Shown: positions 8,130 to 17,455, counted from the stretch's first letter. The stretch is 64,000 nucleotides of DNA from Lentzea guizhouensis (GCF_001701025.1 NZ_CP016793.1:1860001-1924000); one strand, 5' to 3'. The notes: a model not told the origin generated them from the sequence alone. Numbers and translations: made by a program.

Positions 8130-8615
8130 GTGACTGATCTTGAGACTGCTCGCCTGGCGCTGCGCCCCTGGACCGCCCTCGACGTGAAGCAGGTCGTCGC
8201 CGGCGACCGTCAGCCGTCGTGGGCCGCGGACTTCCCCGCCGAGGGCGACACGGTGATCGCCGGGGTGCTGGCGGAGAACCCGGCGTGGCTGTCGCCGTTC
8301 GGGCACCGGCTGATCATCGAGCGGGCGAGCGGCGAGGTCGTGGGGTCGCTGGGGCTGTTCTGGCCACCGATGGACGGGTGTGTGGAGATCGGGTACGGCG
8401 TGGTGCCGTCGCGGCAAGGGCTCGGGTACGCGGCTGAGGCGGCTGCGGCGCTGGCCGAGTTCGCGTTGACGTCGGACGACGTGCACACCGTGCACGCGAG
8501 CGTCGAACAGACGAACCCGGCGTCGGCTCGGGTGTTGGAGAAGGCCGGGTTCGAGCGGTTCGGGGAGACCGACGAGCTGTTCAGCTACCGGCGCGGGCCG
8601 GGGACGCCGAGCTGA
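8130..8615 (+). CDS. GNAT N-acetyltransferase, RimJ/RimL type
   Basis: This 161-residue protein begins TDLETARLALRPW, the usual N-terminus of RimJ/RimL-like acetyltransferases. It carries the acetyl-CoA binding motif SRQGLGYAAEA around residue 95 and the later block TNPASARVLEKAGFERFG. These enzymes acetylate ribosomal-protein N-termini or small amines; the acceptor is not predictable here. The GTG start is 6 bases after a TAGCGT -10 element, so the transcript is probably leaderless. Confidence 0.85.
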   Translation: MTDLETARLALRPWTALDVKQVVAGDRQPSWAADFPAEGDTVIAGVLAENPAWLSPFGHRLIIERASGEVVGSLGLFWPPMDGCVEIGYGVVPSRQGLGYAAEAAAALAEFALTSDDVHTVHASVEQTNPASARVLEKAGFERFGETDELFSYRRGPGTPS

Positions 8616-8700
8616 CCCACCGGCGCTCCCCTGCGCCCGCGTCACCGCTCAACACGGCTGGGCCCGGCGGTCTGTTGCAGTTGCTCCTTCCGCGCGCCGC

Positions 8701-9693
8701 TCAGCGCGGCGCCACCCGTGGGCCGTCCGCGTCCGGCAGCGGGCGGGCCTGGTCCAGCACCTCGTCGGTGTACTTGTCGAGCAGGCGCGTGCCGATCTGT
8801 TGCGCGTACCCGAAGATGACCGCCCACAGCAGCAGCGCGGCGGCCGACGGGATGCCGATCAGGCCGCTCGTCACGCCCGCTCCCAGGGCCAGGATGCCGA
8901 CCACCGCCAGTGCCGCGCCGAGCATGATCTTGATCAGCGCCTGGTAGCCGATCATCACGTACGGCGAGAGCGATGGCCGGCGGCGTAAGAGCAGGACCAC
9001 CGCCGCGAGCACGGCACCGAACGCGCCGAGCACCTGCACGAGCCAGACGTCCACCCCGGACGCCTTCGCCGTGCCGCCGGGACAGACCGTCGGCAGCGCG
9101 TTCTCCTTGGGGTCGACGCACAACGGGAGGATCCCCGGCCGCACGATGCCCACGACGCCGAGCACCGTGTTGATCACGAACAGCACCAGCGACGCCGCGA
9201 TCAGCTTGTTGCGCAACGCCCGCGAGCCCGCGTGCGCGAAGTCCGAGTTGTCGTACGCCGCCCGCAGCGCGTCCACCACGATCGCCCGCTCCACCGCCGG
9301 CGCGAACTCCCCCGGCCGCAACGCCTCCAGCGCACGGCGGCGCGGATCGTCGTCGTCCAGGTACTGCGCCACCCGCGCCTGCAACCCCGGCAACCGCCCC
9401 AGGAACCCGCGCTCGGCCGAGATCGTCGCCACCTCGGCCTCGTGCAGCGCGCGCCAGGCCCGTTCGATGTACCAGCCCGACCACCACGACGGCACCATGC
9501 GCCACCACGGCTCGCGATCGCTCAGCATCGCCTCCACGACCGCCGCCTGCTCCTCGGCGGTGCGCCGCCAGACATCGCCCTCGGGATCGACCGGGTCGGG
9601 CGGGCCGAGCGCAGCCAGATCCGCGCGGACCCGGTCCAACCGGGACTGCACGACGAGTCGCCAGTCGGTGACTCTGGGTTTGCGTTCGGCCAT
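8701..9693 (-). CDS. multi-pass membrane protein of unknown function
   Basis: This 330-residue protein has a charged helical N-terminal half (about 170 residues, rich in Arg, Glu and Ala) followed by four to five membrane segments, for example NKLIAASLVLFVINTVLGVV and GAFGAVLAAVVLLL. Two cysteines (LCVDPKENALPTVCPGG) lie in the loop between the first two helices and could form an extracytoplasmic disulfide. The ATG at 9693 is chosen because upstream residues look non-protein. It diverges from the ArsR gene. I do not recognise the family. Confidence 0.65.
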   Translation of the reverse strand: MAERKPRVTDWRLVVQSRLDRVRADLAALGPPDPVDPEGDVWRRTAEEQAAVVEAMLSDREPWWRMVPSWWSGWYIERAWRALHEAEVATISAERGFLGRLPGLQARVAQYLDDDDPRRRALEALRPGEFAPAVERAIVVDALRAAYDNSDFAHAGSRALRNKLIAASLVLFVINTVLGVVGIVRPGILPLCVDPKENALPTVCPGGTAKASGVDVWLVQVLGAFGAVLAAVVLLLRRRPSLSPYVMIGYQALIKIMLGAALAVVGILALGAGVTSGLIGIPSAAALLLWAVIFGYAQQIGTRLLDKYTDEVLDQARPLPDADGPRVAPR

Positions 9694-9739
9694 GAAGTGA
9701 TGGTGACAGGCACCCCTGACAATTTCCGCAGCCATCCGT

Positions 9740-9759
9740 GTGACGTGCGAAAACGTCAC
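9740..9759. promoter_or_regulatory. operator-like palindrome GTGACGT-N6-ACGTCAC
   Basis: Perfect 7-base arms separated by 6 bases lie between the divergent membrane-protein and ArsR genes, about 20 bases upstream of the ArsR -35 element. The size and symmetry suit binding by a dimeric repressor, but the cognate protein is not proven. Confidence 0.45.
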
Positions 9760-9777
9760 CAAATCATCAATATCCAC

Positions 9778-9806
9778 TTGTGCTTATATACGCAACACGT
9801 TATACA
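9778..9806 (+). promoter_or_regulatory. promoter of the ArsR-SRPBCC operon
   Basis: TTGTGC (9778-9783) and TATACA (9801-9806) are separated by exactly 17 bases. The GTG at 9814 lies 7 bases after the -10, so the mRNA is predicted to be leaderless. The surrounding stretch is notably AT-rich for this genome. Confidence 0.6.
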
Positions 9807-9813
9807 ACTCACC

Positions 9814-10116
9814 GTGGACGTCTTCGAGGCCGTGGCCGAACCCCACCGCAGGCACCTCATCAGCCTGCTGGCCGAACACGAGCGCACCGCGGGCGAGCTC
9901 GTCGACAGCCTGCCGTCACTGACCCAGCCGGCCGTGTCACGCCACCTCCGCGTGCTCAGGGAGGTCGGCCTGGTCGAGGTGCGGCCCGACGGCCAACGCC
10001 GCATCTACGCGCTCAAACCCGATGGCCTGCAACGCATCGACGACTGGATCACCCCGTACCGCCGCTTCTGGCGCAACCACCTCGACGCACTCGAACAGCA
10101 CCTGGAGGACGAATGA
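9814..10116 (+). CDS. ArsR-family transcriptional regulator
   Basis: This 100-residue winged-helix protein begins VDVFEAVAEPHRRHLISLL. The recognition helix region is LTQPAVSRHLRVLREVGLVE, standard for ArsR/SmtB proteins. There is no metal-binding cysteine pair. The gene overlaps an SRPBCC/AHSA1 gene through ATGA, a common pair in which the ArsR protein represses the operon. The start follows from the -10 spacing. AT-rich sequence and a perfect palindrome upstream fit autoregulation. Confidence 0.85.
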   Translation: MDVFEAVAEPHRRHLISLLAEHERTAGELVDSLPSLTQPAVSRHLRVLREVGLVEVRPDGQRRIYALKPDGLQRIDDWITPYRRFWRNHLDALEQHLEDE

Positions 10117-10616
10117 ACTTCGGCACCGTCACCGTCGAGGGCGACCACGCCGTCCTCACCTTCGAACGCAGGCTCAGGTTCCCGATCGACCGCGTCTGGT
10201 CCGCCATCACCGACGACGCCGAGCGCAAGGCGTGGTTCGGCCACGGCACCGTGGACCCGCACGGCAAAGAGGTCGTCATCGAGCCCGAGGACCCGCCCGC
10301 GCCGATGGAGGCCAAGCGCGTCACCGGCCGCATCCTGACCTGGCAGCCACCGGAGAACGGCCACGCCGTCTTCGAACACGAGTGGCACCAACGGATCGTG
10401 GAGGACAGCGTCGTGCGCTACGAGCTCACGGCGGACGGCGACGAGACGGTGCTGACGTTCACCCACCGCGGACTGTCCGAACGCAACGCCAAGGGCTTCG
10501 CGCCGGGCACGCACGCGTTCCTCGACCGGGCGGAGGCTCATCTCAACGGCGAGCAGCCGCCGAACTGGGACGAGCGCTACGCCGAGGTCGCGCCGGACTA
10601 CCCGTCCTGGGGCTAG
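10113..10616 (+). CDS. SRPBCC/AHSA1-domain protein
   Basis: This 167-residue protein has the START-like AHSA1 signature FERRLRFPIDRVWSAITD at residues about 15-32, followed by AWFGHGTVD, and ends with a long C-terminal helix. AHSA1-type proteins have a hydrophobic pocket for small ligands, and many are encoded with ArsR regulators. The ligand is unknown. It is translationally coupled to the regulator (ATGA overlap). Confidence 0.8.
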   Translation: MNFGTVTVEGDHAVLTFERRLRFPIDRVWSAITDDAERKAWFGHGTVDPHGKEVVIEPEDPPAPMEAKRVTGRILTWQPPENGHAVFEHEWHQRIVEDSVVRYELTADGDETVLTFTHRGLSERNAKGFAPGTHAFLDRAEAHLNGEQPPNWDERYAEVAPDYPSWG

Positions 10617-11165
10617 CTGACAGCCAGCCGTTGGGCTGCCTCGAAGCGCTTGTCCGGGTTGCCGAGGTAGGCCCACGGCCACCGCGCGGCGCGCTGTCCG
10701 CTGCGGCCGAGGTGCAGGGCGAGCCTGTCCTTCACCTCGGCCTGGAAGCAGAACATCGCGAAGATCTGGTACGCCCACAGCGAGCAGGGCTGACCGTCGG
10801 CACCTGCGAGCAGCCGGTCGGACACGTCGTCCGCAGCCTGCGCAGGTTCGCGTTGACCAGGTCCGGCACCCGCTTCACGACCTCTTCGTGGACCTCCGCG
10901 GGCCCGCTGCGACGGGTCGGAGCCCCCAGCGCCACCGACATCAGCGCGGCCCGCGGTGCGACGTCGTCGGGATCCAGCTCGGCTGCGCGGTGCAGGGTCG
11001 TGCGCGCCCGCTGGGTGAAGTCGGCCAACCCGGCGAACTGCTCGGCGCCGGTGTGCTTGGCCCGTGCGGCACCGCGTTCCTGCCAACCGGCGGTGGACTG
11101 TCGAAGGCGGTGTCGACGTACGCGGGGAGCGGAGAAACCACGGGCGAAAACCAGCACCGCGTCAA
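10613..11165 (-). pseudogene. decayed gene with at least two frameshifts
   Basis: On the minus strand a protein-like sequence jumps between frames. LPAYVDTAFDS appears near 11125 in one frame. A helical stretch with LHRAAELDPDDVAPRAALM and VHEEVVKRVPDLVNANLRRL follows in a second frame. SLWAYQIFAMFCFQAEVKD up to the stop at 10613 lies in a third. The amino-acid composition looks real in each piece but no single frame spans the locus. It resembles TPR-like hypothetical proteins of actinomycetes. It fills the gap between the SRPBCC gene and the SDR gene. Confidence 0.5.
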
Positions 11166-11233
11166 GCGCGACCGTCCGCGGTTGTCCAGGACGGGGGAGC
11201 GCCGCGGCACAGTGCGGCACTCCCCCGTCCACC

Positions 11234-12121
11234 TCAGGCGGTCTGCGAAGGCTCCACCAGCGCACGGAGCCGGGGAGGCATCCTCTTCTCCAACCCGTAC
11301 GGTTCGAGGTGCGCCTGCAGCACGCCCGTGAACGCCCGCTCGACCGAAGCGGTGTCCCAGTTGTCGCTCTCCAGGATCGGTTGCTTGAAGTACGGCTGGC
11401 CGACGATGTGCAGCTGCCTGCCGTTGCAGCGGACGACCTGGCCGGTGATGCCCTCGGACCGGTCCGAGAGCAGGAACAGCACCAGCGGCGCCACCTTGCC
11501 CGGCGTGCGGTCGGCCGGAATGGCGCGCAGGGAACGTTCGGACTTCCACACCATCCGCGTGTGCGCGACCGGGCAGACGGCGTTCACGCGGATGCCCTCC
11601 GACTCGAGGTCGAGTGCCCACGAGTAGCTCAGCGAGGCCACGGCGCCCTTGGTGGCGGAATAGGTGCCGAGTTTGCGCTGGCCGAAGGAGGCGCCGGAGG
11701 AAATGTTGATGATGGATCCGCCGCCGAAGCCGCGCATCGCCCTCATTGCCGCGATTCCGACGTAGATGACGCCGAGGACGTTGACCTCGACGACCTCCCT
11801 GATCGTCTCGGGATCGTCCTCCCACGGCAACGTCTCGTAGTTCAGGCCCGCGTTGTTCACCAGGCCGTCGATTCGGCCGAACTCGTCGACGCAGAGGTCC
11901 ACGATCTTCGCGGCCTCGCTCGGGTCGGCCACCGTGTGGTTCGAGGCGACCGCGCGGCCGCCGTAGCCGCGGATGTGCTCCGCCACCGTCTCGGCCAGGT
12001 CACCGTCGTTGTCGTTGACCACCACCGAGGCGCCCGCAAGCGCCGCGTGCATCGCGTAGGCCTCGCCGAGTCCTCGGCCGGCCCCCGTGATGACGACGGC
12101 TTTTCCGTCCAGGATCCCCAT
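11234..12121 (-). CDS. short-chain dehydrogenase/reductase
   Basis: This 295-residue SDR has the NAD(P)-binding motif TGAGRGLG at residues 12-19, NNAG near residue 90, a catalytic Ser region INISSGASF and the YSATKGA catalytic Tyr/Lys pair. VNDND after strand 2 (acidic) favours NAD(H). It carries a C-terminal extension of about 40 residues beyond the usual SDR end. It resembles hydroxyacyl or steroid dehydrogenases of actinobacteria (FabG-like/HSD10-like). The ATG at 12121 follows GAAAGAGAGCG. Substrate unknown. Confidence 0.85.
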   Translation of the reverse strand: MGILDGKAVVITGAGRGLGEAYAMHAALAGASVVVNDNDGDLAETVAEHIRGYGGRAVASNHTVADPSEAAKIVDLCVDEFGRIDGLVNNAGLNYETLPWEDDPETIREVVEVNVLGVIYVGIAAMRAMRGFGGGSIINISSGASFGQRKLGTYSATKGAVASLSYSWALDLESEGIRVNAVCPVAHTRMVWKSERSLRAIPADRTPGKVAPLVLFLLSDRSEGITGQVVRCNGRQLHIVGQPYFKQPILESDNWDTASVERAFTGVLQAHLEPYGLEKRMPPRLRALVEPSQTA

Positions 12122-12382
12122 TGCACGCTCTCTTTCGATTCTCGGCGACGGTTCCCCGGACCCCCCTGTGGTCCTGTACCCGCCTTCGACAAGCGTGGGG
12201 ACCAACCGGAGCGGCGCAGTGCACGTTTCGTTGAGGTGTCACTGCCGAGCGCCCAATGGCGAACGGAGTTCACCCCTGCCGATGACCTCGACTAATCGGC
12301 CCGGTGACACGAAGACTTTCGCCCTCACTCGATCGAGTGACCCACAGGGACAAAGCGCTCCAATGGGTCCCGAAGAGTATCG

Positions 12383-12416
12383 AAAAGGGCCGCCCTCCCG
12401 ACGGGAAGGCGGCCCT
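12383..12416 (-). terminator. intrinsic terminator of the lpqY-sugABC operon
   Basis: An 8-base stem (GGGCCGCC at 12387-12394 with GGCGGCCC at 12408-12415) has an inner TCCC/GGGA pairing in its loop. On the minus strand it is followed by TTTT at 12386-12383. It lies 13 bases after the sugC stop. The rest of the 307-base gap (12122-12428) holds only the upstream region of the SDR gene; nothing else was recognised there. Confidence 0.85.
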
Positions 12417-12428
12417 GAATTCGACAAT

Positions 12429-13613
12429 TCACCGGTCCGTGTAGGTCAGGTTCTTGCCGCTGGACGGGTCGAAGAGCTGCACCTTGTCCACGTCGAACCA
12501 GATGTCCGCGGACGAGCCCGCGGTGGCACCCGAGGCCGACGACAGCCGGGTCACGAGCGAGATGCCGTCACCGGGCACGTCGTCCGCGCCCATGTCCGCC
12601 GCGAGGTCCTGCAGGTCGGCCGAGGTCGCCTGCTCACCGGTGAGGTTGAAGTAGGCGTACTTGTCCGACCCCATCGACTCCAGGACGTCCACGTGGGACG
12701 TGAACTTGGCACCGGAGGACAACGCGGTGGCGTCCACCAGCGCCGCGTCCTCGAAGTGCTCGGGACGGATGCCCATGATCACCTCGCGGGGCGCGTCGGC
12801 ACCCTCCAGCAGCTGCCGCACCCGGTCGGTCAGCGTCACGTCGCCCAGCGGCGAGCGCAGACCGCCGTTCTCCAGCGACGCCGGCACGAAGTTCATCGAC
12901 GGCGAGCCGATGAAGCCCGCCACGAAGAGGTTCGCCGGGTGTTCGTAGAGGAACTGCGGCGCGCCGATCTGCTGCACGACACCACCGCGCATGACCACGA
13001 CCCGGTCGCCGAGGGTCATCGCCTCGGTCTGGTCGTGCGTCACGTACACCGTGGTCGTGCCGAGCTGCTTCTGCAGGCGCGACACCGAGGTGCGCATCTG
13101 CACGCGCAGCTTGGCGTCCAGGTTGGACAGCGGTTCGTCCATGAGGAACGCCTTGGGGCTGCGCACGATCGCGCGGCCCATCGCCACGCGCTGCCGCTGG
13201 CCACCGGACAGGTTGGACGGTTTGCGGTCGAGGTGCTGCGACAGGTCCAAGATCTCCGCGGCTTCCTTGACCTTCTTCTCGACCGTCGCGTTGTCGACCT
13301 TGGCCAGCCGCAACGGGAAGGCCATGTTCTCCTTCACCGTCATGTGCGGGTAGAGCGCGTAGGACTGGAACACCATCGCGATGTCGCGGTCCTTGGGCGC
13401 CTTCTCGTTGACGCGCTGCCCGCCGATGCGCAGCTCGCCGTCGGTGATGTCCTCCAGCCCCGCGATCATGTTGAGGGTGGTGGACTTCCCGCAGCCGGAC
13501 GGTCCGACGAGGATGATGAACTCCCCGTCGGCGATCTCCAGGTTGACCTCCTGGACGGCCAACGCGCCGTCCGGGTACCGCTTGGTCACCTTGTCCAGAA
13601 CGATCTCTGCCAT
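12429..13613 (-). CDS. sugC: trehalose importer ATPase SugC
   Basis: This 394-residue ABC ATPase of the MsmK/UgpC type has Walker A GPSGCGKST near residue 38, the signature LSGGQRQRVAMGRA, Walker B FLMDEPLSNLDA and a C-terminal TOBE/OB regulatory domain of about 150 residues. With SugA, SugB and LpqY it forms the importer that recovers trehalose in mycobacteria (Rv1238). It is the last gene of the operon and is followed by a strong terminator. The specificity is assigned from synteny with the Rv1234-lpqY-sugABC order. Confidence 0.9.
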   Translation of the reverse strand: MAEIVLDKVTKRYPDGALAVQEVNLEIADGEFIILVGPSGCGKSTTLNMIAGLEDITDGELRIGGQRVNEKAPKDRDIAMVFQSYALYPHMTVKENMAFPLRLAKVDNATVEKKVKEAAEILDLSQHLDRKPSNLSGGQRQRVAMGRAIVRSPKAFLMDEPLSNLDAKLRVQMRTSVSRLQKQLGTTTVYVTHDQTEAMTLGDRVVVMRGGVVQQIGAPQFLYEHPANLFVAGFIGSPSMNFVPASLENGGLRSPLGDVTLTDRVRQLLEGADAPREVIMGIRPEHFEDAALVDATALSSGAKFTSHVDVLESMGSDKYAYFNLTGEQATSADLQDLAADMGADDVPGDGISLVTRLSSASGATAGSSADIWFDVDKVQLFDPSSGKNLTYTDR

Positions 13614-13621
13614 TGGTCAAC

Positions 13622-14467
13622 TCACCCCTTGACGGCGCCGGAGGTCAGGCCGGCGACGATCCGGCGCTGGAAGAACAACACGAAGAGGATGATCGGGATG
13701 GTGATGACCACGGCGGCCGCCGCGATCGACCCGGCCGGGTCCTCGAACTGCGAGCTGCCGGTGAAGAACGACAGCGCCACCGGCACGGTCCGCGACTGCT
13801 CGGTCGAGGTGAGCGAGATCGCGAACAGGAAGTCGTTCCAGCAGAAGATGAACACCAGGATCGCCGTCGTGAACACACCCGGCGCGGCCAGCGGCGCGAT
13901 GACGCGACGGAACGCCTGCCCCGGCGTCGCACCGTCCATCTTCGCCGCCTTCTCGAGCTCCCAGGGGATCTCGCGGAAGAACGCCGACAGGGTGTAGATC
14001 GCGAGCGGCAGCGCGAACGTGATGTACGGCAGGATCAGGCCGGGCCACGTGTCGAACAGACCCAGCGAGCGCTCGATCTCGAACAGCGGGGACACCAGCG
14101 AGACCTGCGGGAACATCGCGATCAGCAGCGAGACGCCCACCAGCACGTTCTTGCCGGGGAAGTCCAGCCTGGCGATGGCGTAGGCGGCCATCGTGCCGAA
14201 CACCACGGCGATCGCGGTCGCGATGAGCGCGATGCCGATGGAGTTGATCAGCGCCCTGGTGAACTCCGACGTCGAGAAGATGTTGCGGTAGTTCTCGAGA
14301 CTCCACTCGCGCGGGATGAAGTTGCCGTCCGCCAGCGTCGCCGACGACTTGAACGACAACGACACGATCCACAGCACCGGCAACAGCGCGTAGATCACCA
14401 CGACGGTGTTGAGCACACCCCAGCCGACCTTCTTGCCGGTGGTCTCGGCTCCTCCGATACCAGCCAT
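13622..14467 (-). CDS. sugB: trehalose importer permease SugB
   Basis: This 281-residue binding-protein-dependent permease has six predicted membrane helices and the EAA motif [20 protein letters not shown] at about residues 190-209, the contact point for the ATPase. It overlaps sugA by one base and ends 8 bases before sugC, fitting one operon. It matches MalG-type permeases; the trehalose assignment comes from gene order. Confidence 0.88.
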   Translation of the reverse strand: MAGIGGAETTGKKVGWGVLNTVVVIYALLPVLWIVSLSFKSSATLADGNFIPREWSLENYRNIFSTSEFTRALINSIGIALIATAIAVVFGTMAAYAIARLDFPGKNVLVGVSLLIAMFPQVSLVSPLFEIERSLGLFDTWPGLILPYITFALPLAIYTLSAFFREIPWELEKAAKMDGATPGQAFRRVIAPLAAPGVFTTAILVFIFCWNDFLFAISLTSTEQSRTVPVALSFFTGSSQFEDPAGSIAAAAVVITIPIILFVLFFQRRIVAGLTSGAVKG

Positions 14468-15417
14468 CAGCGCTTCCCCCCGTCGTCGCTACCGGGGGCA
14501 GCGGTGCCGAAGAGCTTGATGAACACGAACGCGATGATCGCGACCATGATGAAGATCAGCACGGACATGGTCGACCCGATGCCGAGGTTCAAGCCCTTGA
14601 TGAGGTTGTTGTAGGTCAGCATCGACACCGACGACGTGCCCTGCGAGCCCGCGGTGAGCACGAAGAGGTTGTCGAAGATGCGGAACGCGTCGAGCGTGCG
14701 GAACAGCAGTGCCACCAGGATCGCCGGCTTCATGATCGGCACGGTGATCCTGATGAACCGCTGCCACCCGCTCGCGCCGTCCATCGCCGCCGCCTTGAGC
14801 AGGTCGTCCGGCACGAGCGCCAGACCGGCCATCAGCAGCAGCGCCATGAACGGCGTGGTCTTCCAGATCTCCGCGAGGCCCACGACCATGAGCGCGGGGA
14901 TCTTCTCGGTCAGCACCGGGTCGCCGCCGAGCGCCTCGGCGAGGTAGCCGGTGCCGGGCGTCCAGGCGAAGCGCCAGGAGAACGCGGCCACGACCGTCAC
15001 GATGCCGTACGGGATCAGCGTCGTCGTGCGGACGATGCCCCGGCCGACCAGGGCGCGGTGCATGATCAGCGCGAGCGACATGCCCAGCACCAGCTCGACC
15101 GCGACGGTGACGACGGTCAGCACGACCGTCACCCACACCGCGTTCCACCAGTACGGGCTGCTGAGCACGGCGACGTAGTTGTCGAACCACACCCACTCGG
15201 TGCGGTCGGGGAACTTCAGGTCGAACTTCTGCATCGACAGCAGCAGCGAGTAGAGGATCGGCCAGCCGGTCACCGCGACCATGGTGAGCGCGGCCGGCGC
15301 GCAGAGCAGCCAGCCGAGCCTGCGCTCGGCCTTCTTGCCCTCGCTCAGCGCCTTCTTCTTGGGAGCAGCGGGTTCTGGCTCCGCTGTCGCAGCCTTCTCG
15401 GCTGTCGCGTGGCTCAC
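14467..15417 (-). CDS. sugA: trehalose importer permease SugA
   Basis: This 316-residue MalF-type permease has a charged Ala/Glu/Lys-rich cytoplasmic N-terminus of about 35 residues, six membrane helices and the EAA loop [20 protein letters not shown]. The GTG start overlaps the lpqY stop by GTGA, so translation is coupled. It pairs with SugB to form the membrane channel. Confidence 0.88.
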   Translation of the reverse strand: MSHATAEKAATAEPEPAAPKKKALSEGKKAERRLGWLLCAPAALTMVAVTGWPILYSLLLSMQKFDLKFPDRTEWVWFDNYVAVLSSPYWWNAVWVTVVLTVVTVAVELVLGMSLALIMHRALVGRGIVRTTTLIPYGIVTVVAAFSWRFAWTPGTGYLAEALGGDPVLTEKIPALMVVGLAEIWKTTPFMALLLMAGLALVPDDLLKAAAMDGASGWQRFIRITVPIMKPAILVALLFRTLDAFRIFDNLFVLTAGSQGTSSVSMLTYNNLIKGLNLGIGSTMSVLIFIMVAIIAFVFIKLFGTAAPGSDDGGKR

Positions 15418-16667
15418 GGCAGCACCCCCTTGGAGTCGAGCGCGTCCTGGAGCTCCTCGCGCAACCGGTCACCCGTGGCCTTCGGGTCGATGCTCGCCGG
15501 CGGCGACAGGACCGTGGCGATGACGGTCGAGGCGTTCTGGTACGCGGGCGTGAGCGGCCTGACGCTCGCGTTCTTCAGCGTGTCCTTGATGGTGTCGCGC
15601 ATCGGGTACGCCTCGGCCATCTCCGGCTCGTCGTAGACGGACTCGATGGTCGGCGGCACACCGTCCTTGAGCGCGGCGAGCTTCTGGTTCTCCGCACTGC
15701 GCAGGCAGAGCACCGCGTCGAACGACTGGTCCGGGTGCCTGGTGTACGCGCTGACGGCGAAGTTGATGCCACCGACGGTGACCTTCGACGTGTCACCGCC
15801 GAGCGCGGGGTACGGCGCCCACTTGAAGTTCTTCGCGAAGTCCGGCTTCTTCTGCGCCGCCGCGTAGACGTACGGCCAGTTGAGCTGGAACGCCGCGTTG
15901 CCGTTCTCCATGGCGAGGCGCGCGTTGTCCTCCGCCGCGTTGGAGAACGACGGGTCGATCGCCTTGGACGTGGCGAGCTTCTTCAACGCCGCCAACGCTT
16001 CCACGGCCTTGTCGTCGACCACGGCCTTGGTGCCGCTCTCGTCGATGATCGTGCCGCCGTTGGAGTTGACCAGCGTGTTGTACAGCACGACGAGCCCCTC
16101 GTACTGCTTGCCCTGCCCGACGATCTGGCCCGGCTTGCCCTGTGCGACCAGGGCTTCGGCCATGCTGATCATCTCGTCCCACGTCTTCGGCGGCGTCGGC
16201 ACGAGGTCCGAGCGGTACCACAGCAGCTGGACGTTGGTGTTGTCCGGGGCCGCGTAGAGCTTGTTCTCGTAGGTGGCGGTCTCCAGCGGCGTCTGCAGCG
16301 TGCCGCTCTCCACCTGGGACTTGACGGACCCCGTGAACTCCTTGAGCCAGCCCGCCTCCGCGAGCTCGGCGGTCCACGTGACGTCCAGACCGAGGACGTC
16401 CATGCTGTCGTCCTCGGCCGCGAATCTGCGCACCATCTGTTCGCGCTGACCGTCGGCTTCCCGCGGCAGCTTGTTGTAGACGATCTTGTAGCGCCCCGCG
16501 GCCTTGGCGTTGCAGTTGTCGACGACCGCCTGGAAGTTCTCCTGGGGATACTTGTAGACGTTGACGGTGATCCCATCGTCGCTCGACCCGCACGCCGTGA
16601 CGGTTGATGCCGCGAGCAACGCGACCCCCACCCCAGCGGCGAGTCGATAGCGCCGTTTCGCACCCAT
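15414..16667 (-). CDS. lpqY: trehalose-binding lipoprotein LpqY
   Basis: This 417-residue solute-binding protein has a lipoprotein signal (MGAKRRYRLAAG, hydrophobic core, lipobox VTAC with Cys26). The mature part is an MBP-type fold, with VDNCNAKAAGRYKIVYNKLP near the N-terminus and a conserved QLNWPYVYAAA stretch. It delivers trehalose released from cell-wall mycolate or glycan turnover to SugABC. The ATG at 16667 is preceded by GGAGG and a plausible promoter lies about 96 bases upstream. Confidence 0.88.
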   Translation of the reverse strand: MGAKRRYRLAAGVGVALLAASTVTACGSSDDGITVNVYKYPQENFQAVVDNCNAKAAGRYKIVYNKLPREADGQREQMVRRFAAEDDSMDVLGLDVTWTAELAEAGWLKEFTGSVKSQVESGTLQTPLETATYENKLYAAPDNTNVQLLWYRSDLVPTPPKTWDEMISMAEALVAQGKPGQIVGQGKQYEGLVVLYNTLVNSNGGTIIDESGTKAVVDDKAVEALAALKKLATSKAIDPSFSNAAEDNARLAMENGNAAFQLNWPYVYAAAQKKPDFAKNFKWAPYPALGGDTSKVTVGGINFAVSAYTRHPDQSFDAVLCLRSAENQKLAALKDGVPPTIESVYDEPEMAEAYPMRDTIKDTLKNASVRPLTPAYQNASTVIATVLSPPASIDPKATGDRLREELQDALDSKGVLP

Positions 16668-16762
16668 CGGCCCTGCCTCCTTCCCGACTACACGGAGGAG
16701 CCAGACCGCAATGCCCGGCACCTCGTCGTGCCACCGGCCGCACCGGGCGGACCGGTGCACCG

Positions 16763-16791
16763 AACCTAGGCCTGGTGATCAGGAGCCGCAA
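16763..16791 (-). promoter_or_regulatory. likely promoter of lpqY-sugABC
   Basis: Read on the minus strand, TTGCGG (16791-16786) and TAGGTT (16768-16763) are separated by 17 bases. Transcription would begin near 16756, leaving a leader of about 90 bases before lpqY. Confidence 0.45.
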
Positions 16792-16818
16792 CCAACGGAA
16801 GCAACGATTCAGAACCAA

Positions 16819-16845
16819 TAGCTGTTTTTCTTGTCTCAACAGCTA
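16819..16845. promoter_or_regulatory. inverted repeat TAGCTGTT-N11-AACAGCTA
   Basis: Perfect 8-base arms start inside the stop codon of the Rv1234-like gene and lie about 30 bases upstream of the proposed lpqY -35 element. The sequence is AT-rich. It could be an operator for the trehalose operon or the stem of a weak terminator for the upstream gene; no U-tract follows. Confidence 0.45.
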
Positions 16846-17361
16846 CGGGTTTGAGGGGCGCATCGCCAGCTTGGCCAGCAGGTCACGGCCTCTTTCGGCG
16901 GACTTCGGGTGGCAGAGCACGTCGTAGCGCCCCGCGACCAGCTGACTCGCCGACTGGAAGTCCCGCTTGCCGCGCGCCGACCCGTACCCGACCGCGGCGA
17001 ACACGAGCCCGAAGAACACACCGGTGATCAGACCGGTCAGCACCGGCCCGACGGTCACCCCGGGTTCCGGGCTGAAGAGCGTGAGCAGCAGTCCGACGAA
17101 CAGACCGAACCACGCACCGCTGGCCGCGCCGGTCATGAGGACGCGCCCCCAGGTGAGCTTGCCGGTGACCCGCTCGACCAGCATCAGGTCCACGCCGACG
17201 ATCGTCACGTCCTGCACCGGGAAGTCCTCGAGCGCCAGGAAGTCGACCGCCCGCTGCGCCTCCTCGTAGGTGGCGTACGACCCGACCGGCCACCCCGTCG
17301 GCGGCGTGGGCAGGCGTGGCGGGACACCGGGCCGGTTCGGGTTGGCGAACGGACTCGTCAC
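16843..17361 (-). CDS. Rv1234-like membrane protein with GSP17M/YflT-type domain
   Basis: This 172-residue protein has a Pro-rich start, a soluble domain WPVGSYATYEEAQRAVDFLA followed by VQDVTIVGVDL (the YflT/general stress 17M-like fold), two membrane helices containing many Gly and Val, and a C-terminal soluble repeat of the domain edge (SAERGRDLLAKL). It sits directly upstream of lpqY as Rv1234 does. The GTG at 17361 is chosen because GAGGTGG lies upstream; an ATG at 17397 is also in frame. Its function in relation to trehalose uptake is unknown. Confidence 0.75.
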   Translation of the reverse strand: MTSPFANPNRPGVPPRLPTPPTGWPVGSYATYEEAQRAVDFLALEDFPVQDVTIVGVDLMLVERVTGKLTWGRVLMTGAASGAWFGLFVGLLLTLFSPEPGVTVGPVLTGLITGVFFGLVFAAVGYGSARGKRDFQSASQLVAGRYDVLCHPKSAERGRDLLAKLAMRPSNP

Positions 17362-17455
17362 AGGGACCACCTCTGTCGGACGCGCTGATCGTTCCATCCT
17401 GCCAGTGCCCGTTGCCGCGTGCTGAGACGCCTACGGGTGTTTTGCCCCGATCCCC

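Noticed and set aside
10022..12295. A plus-strand frame of about 750 codons opposite the SDR gene
   Set aside because: Low-complexity basic sequence; the SDR gene on the other strand has full motifs.
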